Shown: positions 25,701 through 37,700 of the stretch, piece after piece
How the letters are laid out: each line of letters starts with the position of its first letter
How positions within the stretch are numbered: the stretch's first letter is position 1
Program-made: the position numbers and the translations under genes
Assembly: GCF_037975245.1 (NCBI RefSeq)
Contig: NC_092567.1
Span: forward strand, 17,570,876 to 17,634,875
Source of the DNA: Apostichopus japonicus
Lineage: Eukaryota; Echinodermata; Holothuroidea; Aspidochirotida; Stichopodidae
Direction: 5' to 3'
Length of the DNA stretch: 64,000 nt
The notes under the pieces: generated by a model
What the model saw: the letters and a program-made list of their open reading frames with translations, nothing else
Database searches by the model: none
What the model was told of the DNA's origin: nothing

Positions 25701-28700
25701 ACTTGATGGCCTAATGTAAACGGCCACTGTGTTGTTTTTTAACAGTCAGTGACCAAACAAATATTCAGTTTAATAGCCTTCCCTTATTCTGTTGCCGACA
25801 AAACTTGTATTGCTTTATGATTGGCTAAATTTGGAATAATTTGATGCCTGATCCTGGTGGATATTATATTGTCCATGACAATAAACTTGTCGTACTTTGT
25901 GGAGACTACAACTATAGTTATAGCCAGTTTGCACTTGTACTTATACAGTTGTACTGGCCCTTGTGGATGTCCAACTTGTACTTTTGAGATGTGGGAAATC
26001 AAGTACAGATAATGTACTCTCGCAAGATAAATTACTCCTACTGGCACCTCAAGCCCTGAACATTTTACTGGTACTCATAGCCACAATAAATGTACATGTA
26101 CAGGCAATGTTCATGTGTACCTAACTGACGCTGTTGTGCTGGTACTACAAGGCTCGGTGGAACATTCAGGAAACATTGTCACATTTAGAGCTGTAGTCAG
26201 CGACCGTTTTAGGCCTTGTTCCAGCCGAAAATTTTTGGCATTGGGCAGTGACCCCATCGTTCATCTCCTCTCAACCCATCGCAACTCCACCGGAAAATAT
26301 GGCCGGTAGTGAGATGGTTGGCTCTGCTTTCTTGCCGCAAGCTCTTCCATCTTGGCCGTGAAGAGGAGAAGATGCAAATCTTGAGATGAACACGCACTGC
26401 AGTGTGCAGGGTTGCAAGCAAATTAAAGTTTTTGTTGTTGTGATTCCTGCAATGATATTGCGACCCCAACGAAACTCCTTTGCGACCCACAAACATTGTG
26501 TTGCGACCCTTATGAGGCCGGGTCACATCTGCGCGATTCAACACGCGATTCAACTCGCAACTAAAATCACGCGAATCAGAAAAGTTGCTTCTATTGCAAA
26601 TCAACCCAAATCGACGGCGCAACTTTTATTGCGCAACAAGTTGATACCCATGTCTAACTACGCGATTCAACTTTCAATTGTGTTGCGAGTTGAATCGCGT
26701 GTTGAATCGCGCAGATGTGACCCGGGCTTTAGGTTGTGGATCACCACTTAAGAGGATGTTTTGGAAGGTAAACAGCAAATTTGATATCCAGTATCCCTTC
26801 CAAAACATGACTTAAAGTTCTTCATGTAAGACACTGCAAACACCATGAAAAAGGGACAAAATGGTTAATTTTTTAATTATTCTAATTTTGCAGTCCAGAG
26901 CCACCTGCAAAGAAGGGGAAGGGTAAAACAGTTAAAGCCCCCGGCAAGAAAGGAACAAAGGGAAAAGAGACCACAACAACATCAACACCTGGAAGAAAAA
27001 AGAAGAAAAACAGCAAAGTGGCAGAGAGGTAAATAAACCTAGGAATGGAAGGACATATTCATGGATAGGATCCTCTGTATCCAATTAAGGAATGTGTGTA
27101 TTGGGCCCAGGGGTGGTGGGGGTGTGGGGGTTGGGTTGGGGGGTCACTGCAAGTGCTTATATCAAACTGGTGGCATCTGTTCCAGTTTTCCAAGCAAAGA
27201 TACTATAGCTTTCATTGCCCAACAGTATTTATGGGAAGCCAAGTTTCTGTTCTTGCTCACATTCTCAAAACGAAATCTTTCTAATCGTAGAAGCTTATTA
27301 CAAATTTGGCTGCACAGAGTGTTTTGATTGTAACTGATGGCTGGATTGGTCACAATATAATGCTTTGGTCCCGGGGGAGGGGAGGAGGGGTAGGGGTCAT
27401 CATGAGAATGGGATCCGGGGGCGAGATGGGTGATAAAAGCATTGATTGTTCTAAAATGAGATTGGCCATTGCAAGCATGATATTGCGTCTCTGGGGGAGA
27501 CAAGGTACTTGTAAATGCAAAAAGGGGCTGTCTGTGAGTCATTGATGAACATGCAAGGAATATCTGACCCACCTATTTCAGGTCGGGATGTTTCACTACA
27601 AGTCAAATGTACCATGGTTTTACCGAACCGTGTCTGTTTCTTTAATTCCATATGACAGCGATGAAGACGACGACGATGACGTCCCCTTATCTAAGATGGC
27701 GAGCCCGACCGGGAAGAAGGCCAGAGGAGCTCCGGCGACCACCAAGAAGAGAGGCAGGCAGTCGGATGGGGAGAAGACGGCATCGAAGAAAGGAGGAAGA
27801 AACACGAGTACCTCAAGAGACGATGAAGGGAAGATTCAAAATGGCAGGAAAGACGAAAAGAGTGCGGTTACAAAGAAAGGGGCAAAGGGTAAGAAACTAA
27901 CAAAGAAAGAGATTGCGAGACTGGAGGCAGAGGCTCCGGCCAATCAGAAGAAGACGTCCGGGAAAGGACAGAAAGGGAAACGGAACGGGAACGGTAAGGC
28001 CAGCCGGAGCGAGACGGACGAAAGCATCTCATTGGCCGACATGAAGAGGTCAAAGGGCAGCGTCCAAGGTGGCAAGAACGGCAAGAGGAAGAACAGCGGT
28101 GGGAGGGGAGACTCGCCGAGAGGAAGGGTCAAAGGGAAGAGAGACGACAGCAGCGACGACGAAGACCGCCCTCCTCCGGTCAAGAAGAGGAAGCCTGAGG
28201 AATCACCGGTCTGGAGCAACGAGGACGAATCATCCAGCAGCTCAGAGTCCAGTTCCAGCGAAGAGGAGCCAGAAATAGCCAAATGGCAGGTCGGTGTAAT
28301 TAAACTCTTTTGGGTTTCGTTGAGTGATCGGTACAATCATAGTGGAATTGACAAATAATGTCAGTCATTTTCAGGCAAAAAATGAGCCAAATTGCAGGTC
28401 AGATTAATGGGTGGACCTGTGGGGTTGAAATCATTTCATGTAATGGTTTGTAACATACGTTATACAACTCTCCCGCATTTGCAAATATTTTAGTTTGTTT
28501 TTTACTTACACAATAACCAAATGTTTTAGCTCAGCTGGTTTTGTAACCTACAACAGGAGTGCTCTTCCAAACAATTTCACCTGTCTTAGAAATTAAACCC
28601 CTAGAGAAAAATTGACGGTGGCTTCTAAATCAGCTTGTGCGGTGATATGCTGCATATTATACAATCCTCAATTTATTCCTATGAAACAGTCAACAGGCAG

Positions 28701-31700
28701 ATGGGGTAATGCCAGTACCATTGTCTTTATACAAAGTAATACAACCATAGAGTTCATTTGCCAACATATTCATCGCTATTTCTTCTTTGAATAAGCTAGA
28801 GCGTGGGCTCATCGGCCCCGTAATGTTGCCAGAAGGGGTGGGGGAAGGGGGATCAGTTTAAGTCCGGTTGATTTGCATCTTGTTCAGTCTGGAACTGTGG
28901 AGCAGGCTTTACAAGACCTAAAGAACATTCACTGCACTGTTTACTCATACAGCAGTTAAAATAGCAAACAACACTGATTGCAGCATATTCAACACCAAGA
29001 CCCTACACCATATATCACAAATGATCATCATAATTTAATATTTCATTTTTGTTTATCCTGTGCGGACAGGTCATTTGTCAGACGGAGGAGGATTGGCAAT
29101 TGAACAAATTAAAAGTTGCAAGAGCCTTTAAAAGGCCTCATATATCACAAATCATCACCATTAATTTAATATTTCACTTTGGTTTATCCGGTGCGGACAG
29201 GTCATTTGTCAGACGGAAGAGGATTGGCAAGCGTTGACCGACAGTCTCAAGAAAAGTAAAGTCAAGTGTGAGAAGGAACTCTACCAAGTACTAGCAGAAA
29301 ACTTCCTGCCAGCTATCCATACACTATTCACTGCCAAGGTCAGTAGTAAAAGCTTCCAGATAACATGTCTTACTCTAACTTTTTAATACAAGTACCCGGT
29401 GGAAAAAACCCTGAAATATATGCAAAAGTCAGTAGAATCAAAATCTTGAATATTATCATTGTATTATTATTTACCAAATTCATATAGCGCTCTTTTCATG
29501 CTTAAGCATGTTCAAGAGCGCTTTACAATGACAACAAAAAGACAAAACCCTTAGCAAATGAATATGAAGAATAAAATTGGCACAGCTTAAATATTAATAT
29601 AAAAAAAATATAAAAAAATAACAAGGAAAAAAAAAAGATATCTACCTTGATAATTAAACAAGTGAAAGCAAATTATGAAAGAAATGTTGATGCCGTTTTC
29701 TGCTCTGTTATGTAATTGCGTTCTAAGAAAGGAGAAACTCATCTTGTGGTTGAACGAAGATTTGATTATGATTTATGCGAAGATATTTTGTGCGAAGATT
29801 TCGTATTTTTGTATATTTGTGCGAATTTTGTAGATTTTGTATGTTTGTGTGAAGATATATTGATTTAAAAAAAAAGAAGCAACCTTTCTCCAGAAATACT
29901 GGAAGTACCAAGATTTTTCAACTTTGATGTACATCGTATTACATATTTGCATAGTTTTGCTTCGCAGTTTAGAGCATAATAGGCATAATTTGGCTTTTTT
30001 TTTGTTTGTTAATGTTTTCTTTCTTTATTAGAAAGCTGCATTTTGTAAAAAATATCTCTGGAAGGCTATCTGTCTATGTGTGTTTGTAGTTTCAATATTC
30101 CTTCTTTGGTAAAGTAAATTTGTGGGAGACTAAGTTGATCATATTAACTAAGTTGTCATATCCAATCAGATCAGAAATAGTTTGTTTGTAGCTTTACAGG
30201 TTTTTGAAAAACTGGATCACCCACGAGGGGGTACGTTGTCTTTGTAGCTTTCCAAACCTGTCCGTTCTTGGCAGCAATGGATGAGGGACTGTTGTGCCCA
30301 ACATGCCTTGACAGTTGTCTGACTCTATTGCTCTCTCTCTCTCAACTGTATTCATTCAGGAACGAGAACTGAGGAGGAAACTCCAAGATTTAGCACCAAA
30401 GAGGACGTCGTCTAGAATAGCTGTGAAGAAATCTAAGCAGGAAGAAGAGGTAAGAACGACATTATTAATGATTTTATTCAATACAGAAAAACTGGGTGTT
30501 TGATGAAATATCTGTGAATAGATCTAAGCAGAAAGAATAGGTATCCAACAAACTGGTTGACAGTAGTAATAATAATAATATATTCATTTATAGAGCGCAA
30601 CAATATGCAAATGCATTTCTATGCGCTTTACAAAAAGTCGAAAGCCAACTGGAAAATATGAGCTTTCAACTTTCTCTTGAATATGTTCAATCGTATAGCT
30701 CTTCTTGCGATAACTGTGATTACTCGGTTACAGTTATGACATCATCACTGTCATTTTTACATTGCAGAAATACAGTCAAAACAAATCTTTCTCCATGGTG
30801 CACTGGATTTATTGATGATTAGTATGCAAGATTTTTCTGTAGAAACATGTTCTAGTAGGCACATATTTTGCAAATTGAAATTAAACAACACCGCAATAGA
30901 CACACTCGATCAGACATTCGATTAATGTGGACTAGGCCAGTAATAAAGTAATTGGAAACATGTTTGAAGAAATGACAAATACTTTGGCACTCGTAAAAGA
31001 TTAATAATTACGAATTTGCAAATATGCCCAATGATTAAACATTGCTAGGATTGAATGTTTCACTGCAGAACAATCGTATTAGTGACAAGGAAACACATGA
31101 ATCTAACCGGAGCAGGTGCTTGCCGATTTTTAACACAGCACAGTGTTAGTGTAGCATTGTGAGAACCTGTAACATTGCGATATTTGCTGACAAACTGTTT
31201 TAGTGTTGTATTTGATAGGTTAGGCTATTTGCCAAAGCAGATTATTATTTGTAGTGCTTGCTTGTAGTCCAGTAATCGCAAGTTAGGTTTTGAGAGCGAT
31301 TAATCGAACTTCCAAAGTGTAATCGTGACTACTGGCGATTAGTCGATTACGACTATCAGTACTAGAACTGAATAGTGAAATCTTGTTGATATAACTTTCA
31401 CAGCAAATAAAACCGGTGTTGGGTAAAATGGGTTAGCATGCTAAAGTGGTCACAGCATCTTAAACTCGTTCATTGGCAGCGTTTAAAGTTCCAAAATTCC
31501 CAGATATATTTGGAAAGGTGGCGGCATACATTGAGTGTCTCAGTATTCCAAAGTTGAATTTTTTTGGGGGGTGGGGGCAAGTTTTTAATGAAATAAGTGT
31601 ACAAGCTTCATTGTTGCTGACCATATAATCTATATTTCTAGCTTATTCAGGACACATACTGACTTTCTCTAAAGTGAATCGTAACACAAACTGTAACCTG

Positions 31701-34700
31701 TATGTTTGTCACTTAGGAGAAAGTGAAAGCATTGATGGATCATGAGGAGGAGGAGAGGCAGAAAGCTGAAGAGGCCTCGAGGAGAGAATTTGAGCTCACC
31801 GTGCGGAGGAGGAAAATACAAGCCGAGGAGAGACGGAAGTTAGCTGATGAACTGAGAGAGAAAGAAGAGAGTAAGAATTCAGGTTTATCAGCAATCTCTG
31901 ATCTATAACGAATATGTAGAATATATAGAGTTCAGATTTATTTAGACTCTCTGATCTATTACGAATATATAGAATATATAGAGTTCAGATTTGTCTACAC
32001 TCTCTGATCTGTAACGAATATATAGAATATATAGAGTTCAGATTTGTCTACACTCTCTGATCTATTACGAATATATAGAATATATAGAGTTCAGATTTGT
32101 CTACACTCTCTGATCTATAACGAATATGTAGAATATATAGAGTTCAGATTTATTTAGACTCTGATCTATTACGAATATATAGAATATATAGAGTTCAGAT
32201 TTGTCTACACTCTCTGATCTATAACGAATATGTAGAATATATAGAGTTCAGATTTATTTAGACTCTCTGATCTATTACGAATATATAGAATATATAGAGT
32301 TCAGATTTGTCTACACTCTCTGATCTATAACGAATATGTAGAATATATAGAGTTCAGATTTATTTAGACTCTCTGATCTATTACGAATATATAGAATATA
32401 TAGAGTTCAGGTTTGTCTACACTCTCTGATCTATAACGAATATATAGAATATATAGAGTTCAGATTTGTCTACACTCTCTGATCTATTACGAATATATAG
32501 AATATATAGAGTTCAGATTTGTCTACACTCTCTGATCTATAACGAATATGTAGAATATATAGAGTTCAGATTTATTTAGACTCTGATCTATTACGAATAT
32601 ATAGAATATATAGAGTTCAGATTTGTCTACACTCTCTGATCTATAACGAATATGTAGAATATATAGAGTTCAGATTTATTTAGACTCTCTGATCTATTAC
32701 GAATATATAGAATATATAGAGTTCAGATTTGTCTACACTCTCTGATCCATTACGAATATATAGAATATATAGAGTTCAGATTTGTCTACACTCTCTGATC
32801 TGTAACGAATGTATAGAATATATAGAGTTCAGATTTGTCTACACTCTCTGATCTATTACGAATATATATATAGAGTTCAGATTTGTCTACACTCTCTGAT
32901 CTGTAACGAATATATAGAATATATAGAGTTCAGATTTGTCTACACTCTCTGATCTATTACGAATATATAGAATATATAGAGTTCAGATTTGTCTACACTC
33001 TCTGATCTATAACGAATATGTAGAATATATAGAGTTCAGATTTATTTAGACTCTCTGATCTATTACGAATATATAGAATATATAGAGTTCAGATTTGTCT
33101 ACACTCTCTGATCTATAACGAATATGTAGAATATATAGAGTTCAGATTTATTTAGACTCTCTGATCTATTACGAATATATAGAATATATAGAGTTCAGGT
33201 TTGTCTACACTCTCTGATCTATAACGAATATATAGAATATATAGAGTTCAGATTTGTCTACACTCTCTGATCTATAACGAATATGTAGAATATATAGAGT
33301 TCAGATTTATTTAGACTCTGATCTATTACGAATATATAGAATATATAGAGTTCAGGTTTGTCTACACTCTCTGATCTATTACGAATATATAGAATATATA
33401 GAGTTCAGATTTGTCTACACTCTCTGATCTATAACGAATATGTAGAATATGTAGAGTTCAGATTTATTTTAGACTCTCTGATCTATTACGAATATATAGA
33501 ATATATAGAGTTCAGATTTGTCTACACTCTCTGATCTATTCCGAATATATAGAATATATAGAGTTCAGATTTGTCTACACTCTCTGATCTATAACGAATA
33601 TAAAGAATATGTAGAGTTCAGGTTTGTCTACACTCTCTGATCTATTCCGAATATATAGAATATATAGAGTTCAGATTTGTCTACACTCTCTGATCTATTA
33701 CGAATATATAGAATATATAGAGTTCAGATTTGTCTACACTCTCTGATCTATAACGAATATAAAGAATATGTAGAGTTCAGGTTTGTCTACACTCTCTGAT
33801 CTATTCCGAATATATAGAATATATAGAGTTCAGATTTGTCTACACTCTCTGATCTGTAACGAATATATAGAATATATAGAGTTCAGATTTGTCTATACTC
33901 TCTGATCTGTAACAAATATATAGAATATATAGAGTTCAGATTTGTCTATACTCTCTGATCTGTAATGAATGTATAGAATATATAGAGTTCAGATTTGTCT
34001 ACACTCTCTGATCTGTAATGAATGTATAGAATATATAGAGTTCAGATTTGTCTACACTCTCTGATCTATTACGAATATATATATAGAGTTCAGATTTGTC
34101 TACACTCTCTGATCTGTAACGAATATATAGAATATATAGAGTTCAGATTTATTTAGACTCTGATCTATTACGAATATATAGAATATATAGAGTTCAGATT
34201 TGTCTACACTCTCTGATCTATAACGAATAGATAGAATATATAGAGTTCAGATTTGTCTACACTCTCTGATCTATAACAAATATATAGAATATGTAGAGTT
34301 CAGATTTGTCTACACTCTCTGATCTATAACGAATATATATATAGAGTTCAGATTTGTCTACACTCTCTGATCTATAACGAATATATAGAATATATAGAGT
34401 TCAAATTTGTCTACACTCTCTGATCTATTACGAATATATAGAGTTCAGATTGATGTACACTTTCAGATATATAACGAATAGAATTCAGGTATATCTACAC
34501 TCTCTGATATAAAAGGTATCAGTCATTCTGTGGTTTCCTTTTACTATGTCAGTGATCAATAAGAAGGGAATAACAGGTAGTTGGAGGTGATGGTAAGGGA
34601 TGGAAAGAGATAAAGGGGGAAAGAGACTGTTCCTTTGCTTCAACAAAATCATTGCCAATTGTTGATAATGAGAGAGTACGGGGAGGGTTGGGATTGAGGG

Positions 34701-37700
34701 AAAGGGGTGGACACAACCAGAAAGGGGGACAGATACTCTTTGAGGAGGAAAATAAAAATGGGAGGTATGGTTTTGTCTTTGGTTCCAGCCGTGTGTTGTT
34801 ATCCTTTCTGCCTGATCCAGTATAGGACCCAGTAAGGGACCCAGGAAGGGACCCAGGAAGGGACCCAGTAAGTCCCTAAAGATTCATCAAGTTTTGCTTG
34901 GTACAGGTTGAATTTGCAAACAAATTGTCGGTGATATTGTTTTGGCAAATCAGAAGATCTTTCTTTGTCTGTTCTAGGAAAGAAATTGAGGTCTCTAAAA
35001 CGTCACGAAAGAATCATCGACCGCAGGAATCCCTCAACCAAGCAAAAGAAGAGAATGTTGTATGAAGGTCTTAAGAAAGGTAAAAATCTTTCCGTCGATA
35101 GTATGATCGATGTGTTTATCTTTTTAAGACGGACGATGAAATTACATCTTTCGATTACATCGAAGTCCAATGTTGTACAAAGAAACATTTAGCGACCGAA
35201 AACACAGGCAAGGAAACACAGCGAGGGAAGTTTCTACTTTGTCGTGTCATCAAGCCAGACCCTACTGACTCTACTTTCAGAAACATTCAAGAATGGCGTA
35301 GAAAGTTCCAAACCCAATTTGATTTGAAGGTTTGATGAAAAAGAAATGGAATAATGCATTTTAATGAAAATGTTTTGCTTGTGAAAGTATCAAATTTATT
35401 GCTATCGATCTATGTCAGTGATCCTTGGGATAGAATGATTGTCTTAAGTGAGCGTGGATGCTTATGACATAAGTCCAGGCTGTGTTTTTGCTATGAACAT
35501 TCACTGTTCAATAATGCTAATGAACAGCTTGTTGCATCATCTGGACAATTAGAAAAAATGCCTCTGTGACATTTGTCTGGAAGGTTGCACTACACATTTG
35601 ATTGGGCTTTGTTTTGGGGTAGTGTAACATTTTGATATGTTAATTAAGAAATAACCCAGGACTGCCTGCTTTGAAATACAGTTTGCTAAATCCTCTACTG
35701 GAGTAACATGTTTCATTGATTCCCTTTCGCCAGTGCTAGATGCTGTTAAGAAGCACCCCGATGCGTGGCCATTTGTTGACCCCGTGCAGGAATCTTTTGC
35801 TCCAGCTTATTATGACATCATCCAGAGTCCTATGGACATTAGCACAGTGGAGGTCAAAGTTCAAGAAGAGATGTACAGGTCAAAGGCCAAGGTAGGGACG
35901 TATCCATGGAAAAGTATCCTATGTCCTTTTCTTCCCCTGGTTCCCTTCACCCAATATCATCTCATCTCCTCCCAAACTCCCCCTCCCCAACTGCAAATTA
36001 ATCAATAACTAGGTAACAATAGTATAGCAAGTAATATAGTATAGCAATAGTATAGTAACAATAGTATGTCAAGGTATAGCTGGGCTGGGTAGCTCTTGTA
36101 GATGAGCAAAGGCTGGTAACCTGAGGTAATGGGTTTGAACTCTGTTCTAGCCAAAAACTTCCTTTTTGCTCTTTTCAAGTTCAAGAAAAAATTTCTGTGA
36201 ATCTCCCAGAACCCTCCGACTAGTTACGTGTGTCTTTCTATCATCATTGCTTCCTCGTTCTCTTTGTTTTTCAGTTTGAGGTAGATATGGAGTTGATTTT
36301 TAGTAACTGTGTAGAGTACAACGGACCTGAAAGTGGTAAGCGACATTCTTTGTTCCGAGAGAAAGGTGCTTCATTTAACCAAAACTTTATATATATTTCA
36401 TCAAACATGTTAACGATGCTTATATGGAAATCACAAAACTATTTATAACATACCTACCTGTCTGTATGAATCCACTCATAGATATCAATTTTGTTCTATA
36501 ATTTGTAATATAAAATCTATGACTACCTCTAATCAATTCTAGAATGAGATTGAAATAATCCTGTGTTGAAATTACTCCTTCAGAATACACGATGATGGGT
36601 GCCAACGTAGCCTCCTGCTTCCAGGAGGCCCTGGACCAACATTTCCCTCCGGGTTGCATCAGCGACGGGGAATTATCGGATATCGCCTCTGACCAGGACT
36701 CTGCCTACTGCCTCTCGTATCCGAGGGAACTCCGCAGGAGGAGCAAGGCGCTCAATTACACCGAGATGGAGTCGACCTCGGACAGTGGCGACACCGGCAG
36801 AGACGAAGACGACGAAGAACGGTCGGAGGAGAGAGCAGAAGAAAGCAAAGTGTACCCCTCGTATCTCAAAGAGAAACGGAGGTCGGGCGACGTGGAAGTG
36901 CAAGAGGATGTTACCAGCGAAGGTCTTCAGTCTAATTCAACTAACCAGGATCACGATTCTGTCGAGGAGGAAAATTCGAGAATGGAGAGGAATGAGTCAC
37001 CAGGCGATGCCGGCTTGGAGGAGGATGGAAGCGTGGTGGTTCCAAGTAGCCCCAAGAAATCAAAGATTGTACTGCCAACCAAGAAAGAAGATGAAGAGCA
37101 GTCTGAGAATCTTTATTTCACTAAGGAAGCCACAGTTTCAGGAAAGAAAGAAAAAGTGAGAGAACCTTCAGCAAAGAAAAAATCTCCAAATAGACCGAGG
37201 AAGACAAAAGTGACGAGCGAGAACGAAAGTGTTAGTAAACCGGAGCATTCTCTGACGACAGAGAACCGTAGTAAGAGGAAATCGGAAGAAATGGAGGAGG
37301 TTTCTTCCAATTATGTCGATAACCAGACGAGTAACAGTCATTTAACTTCTCTGCAGAGACTAGAAGCGATCACGGACCGTCTGGGAATGTCTTTAAATGA
37401 CAGCGACAGGAAAGACCTCATCGTCAGAAGCGATAATTCCGTCTTGAACAAGTCCGAGGAGAGCCCCGAGGTTAAAAGTGCTTCCCCTCCTCAGCCTGTG
37501 ACGATTGCCAAAGTGACTGCCAAGGTCAAAGAGGACTTGACCTTAAGTGGTGGTCACTGTAAGAGTCTGAATAAAGAGATCAAACCTGTCCCCGTTTCTT
37601 CCACACGTGCTAGTCAGCCGCTCGTAAAGATCAAGTCCGAGACGGCAGCGACGTTCAGTCCCTGCTCCGTCTCTCAGGGCAGACCCTCTAAAAACACTCT

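Larger units (their letters stand above)
20606..26893 (+). other. CECR2 intron 4 (6.3 kb), repeat-rich
   Basis: Noncoding. It contains a 143-bp triplicate (20,828-21,240), a 33-bp triplicate (23,541-23,639), a minus-strand tRNA-like sequence (24,261-24,340), one half of a duplicated repeat (25,357-25,465) and a MITE (26,517-26,727). Confidence 0.7.

Noticed and set aside
26209-26622. A 137-codon minus-strand frame
   Set aside because: It runs through the inverted end of a MITE and has no recognisable motif.
27944-28336. A 130-codon minus-strand frame
   Set aside because: Antisense shadow of the biased CECR2 exon 6, which has matching splice phases on the + strand.
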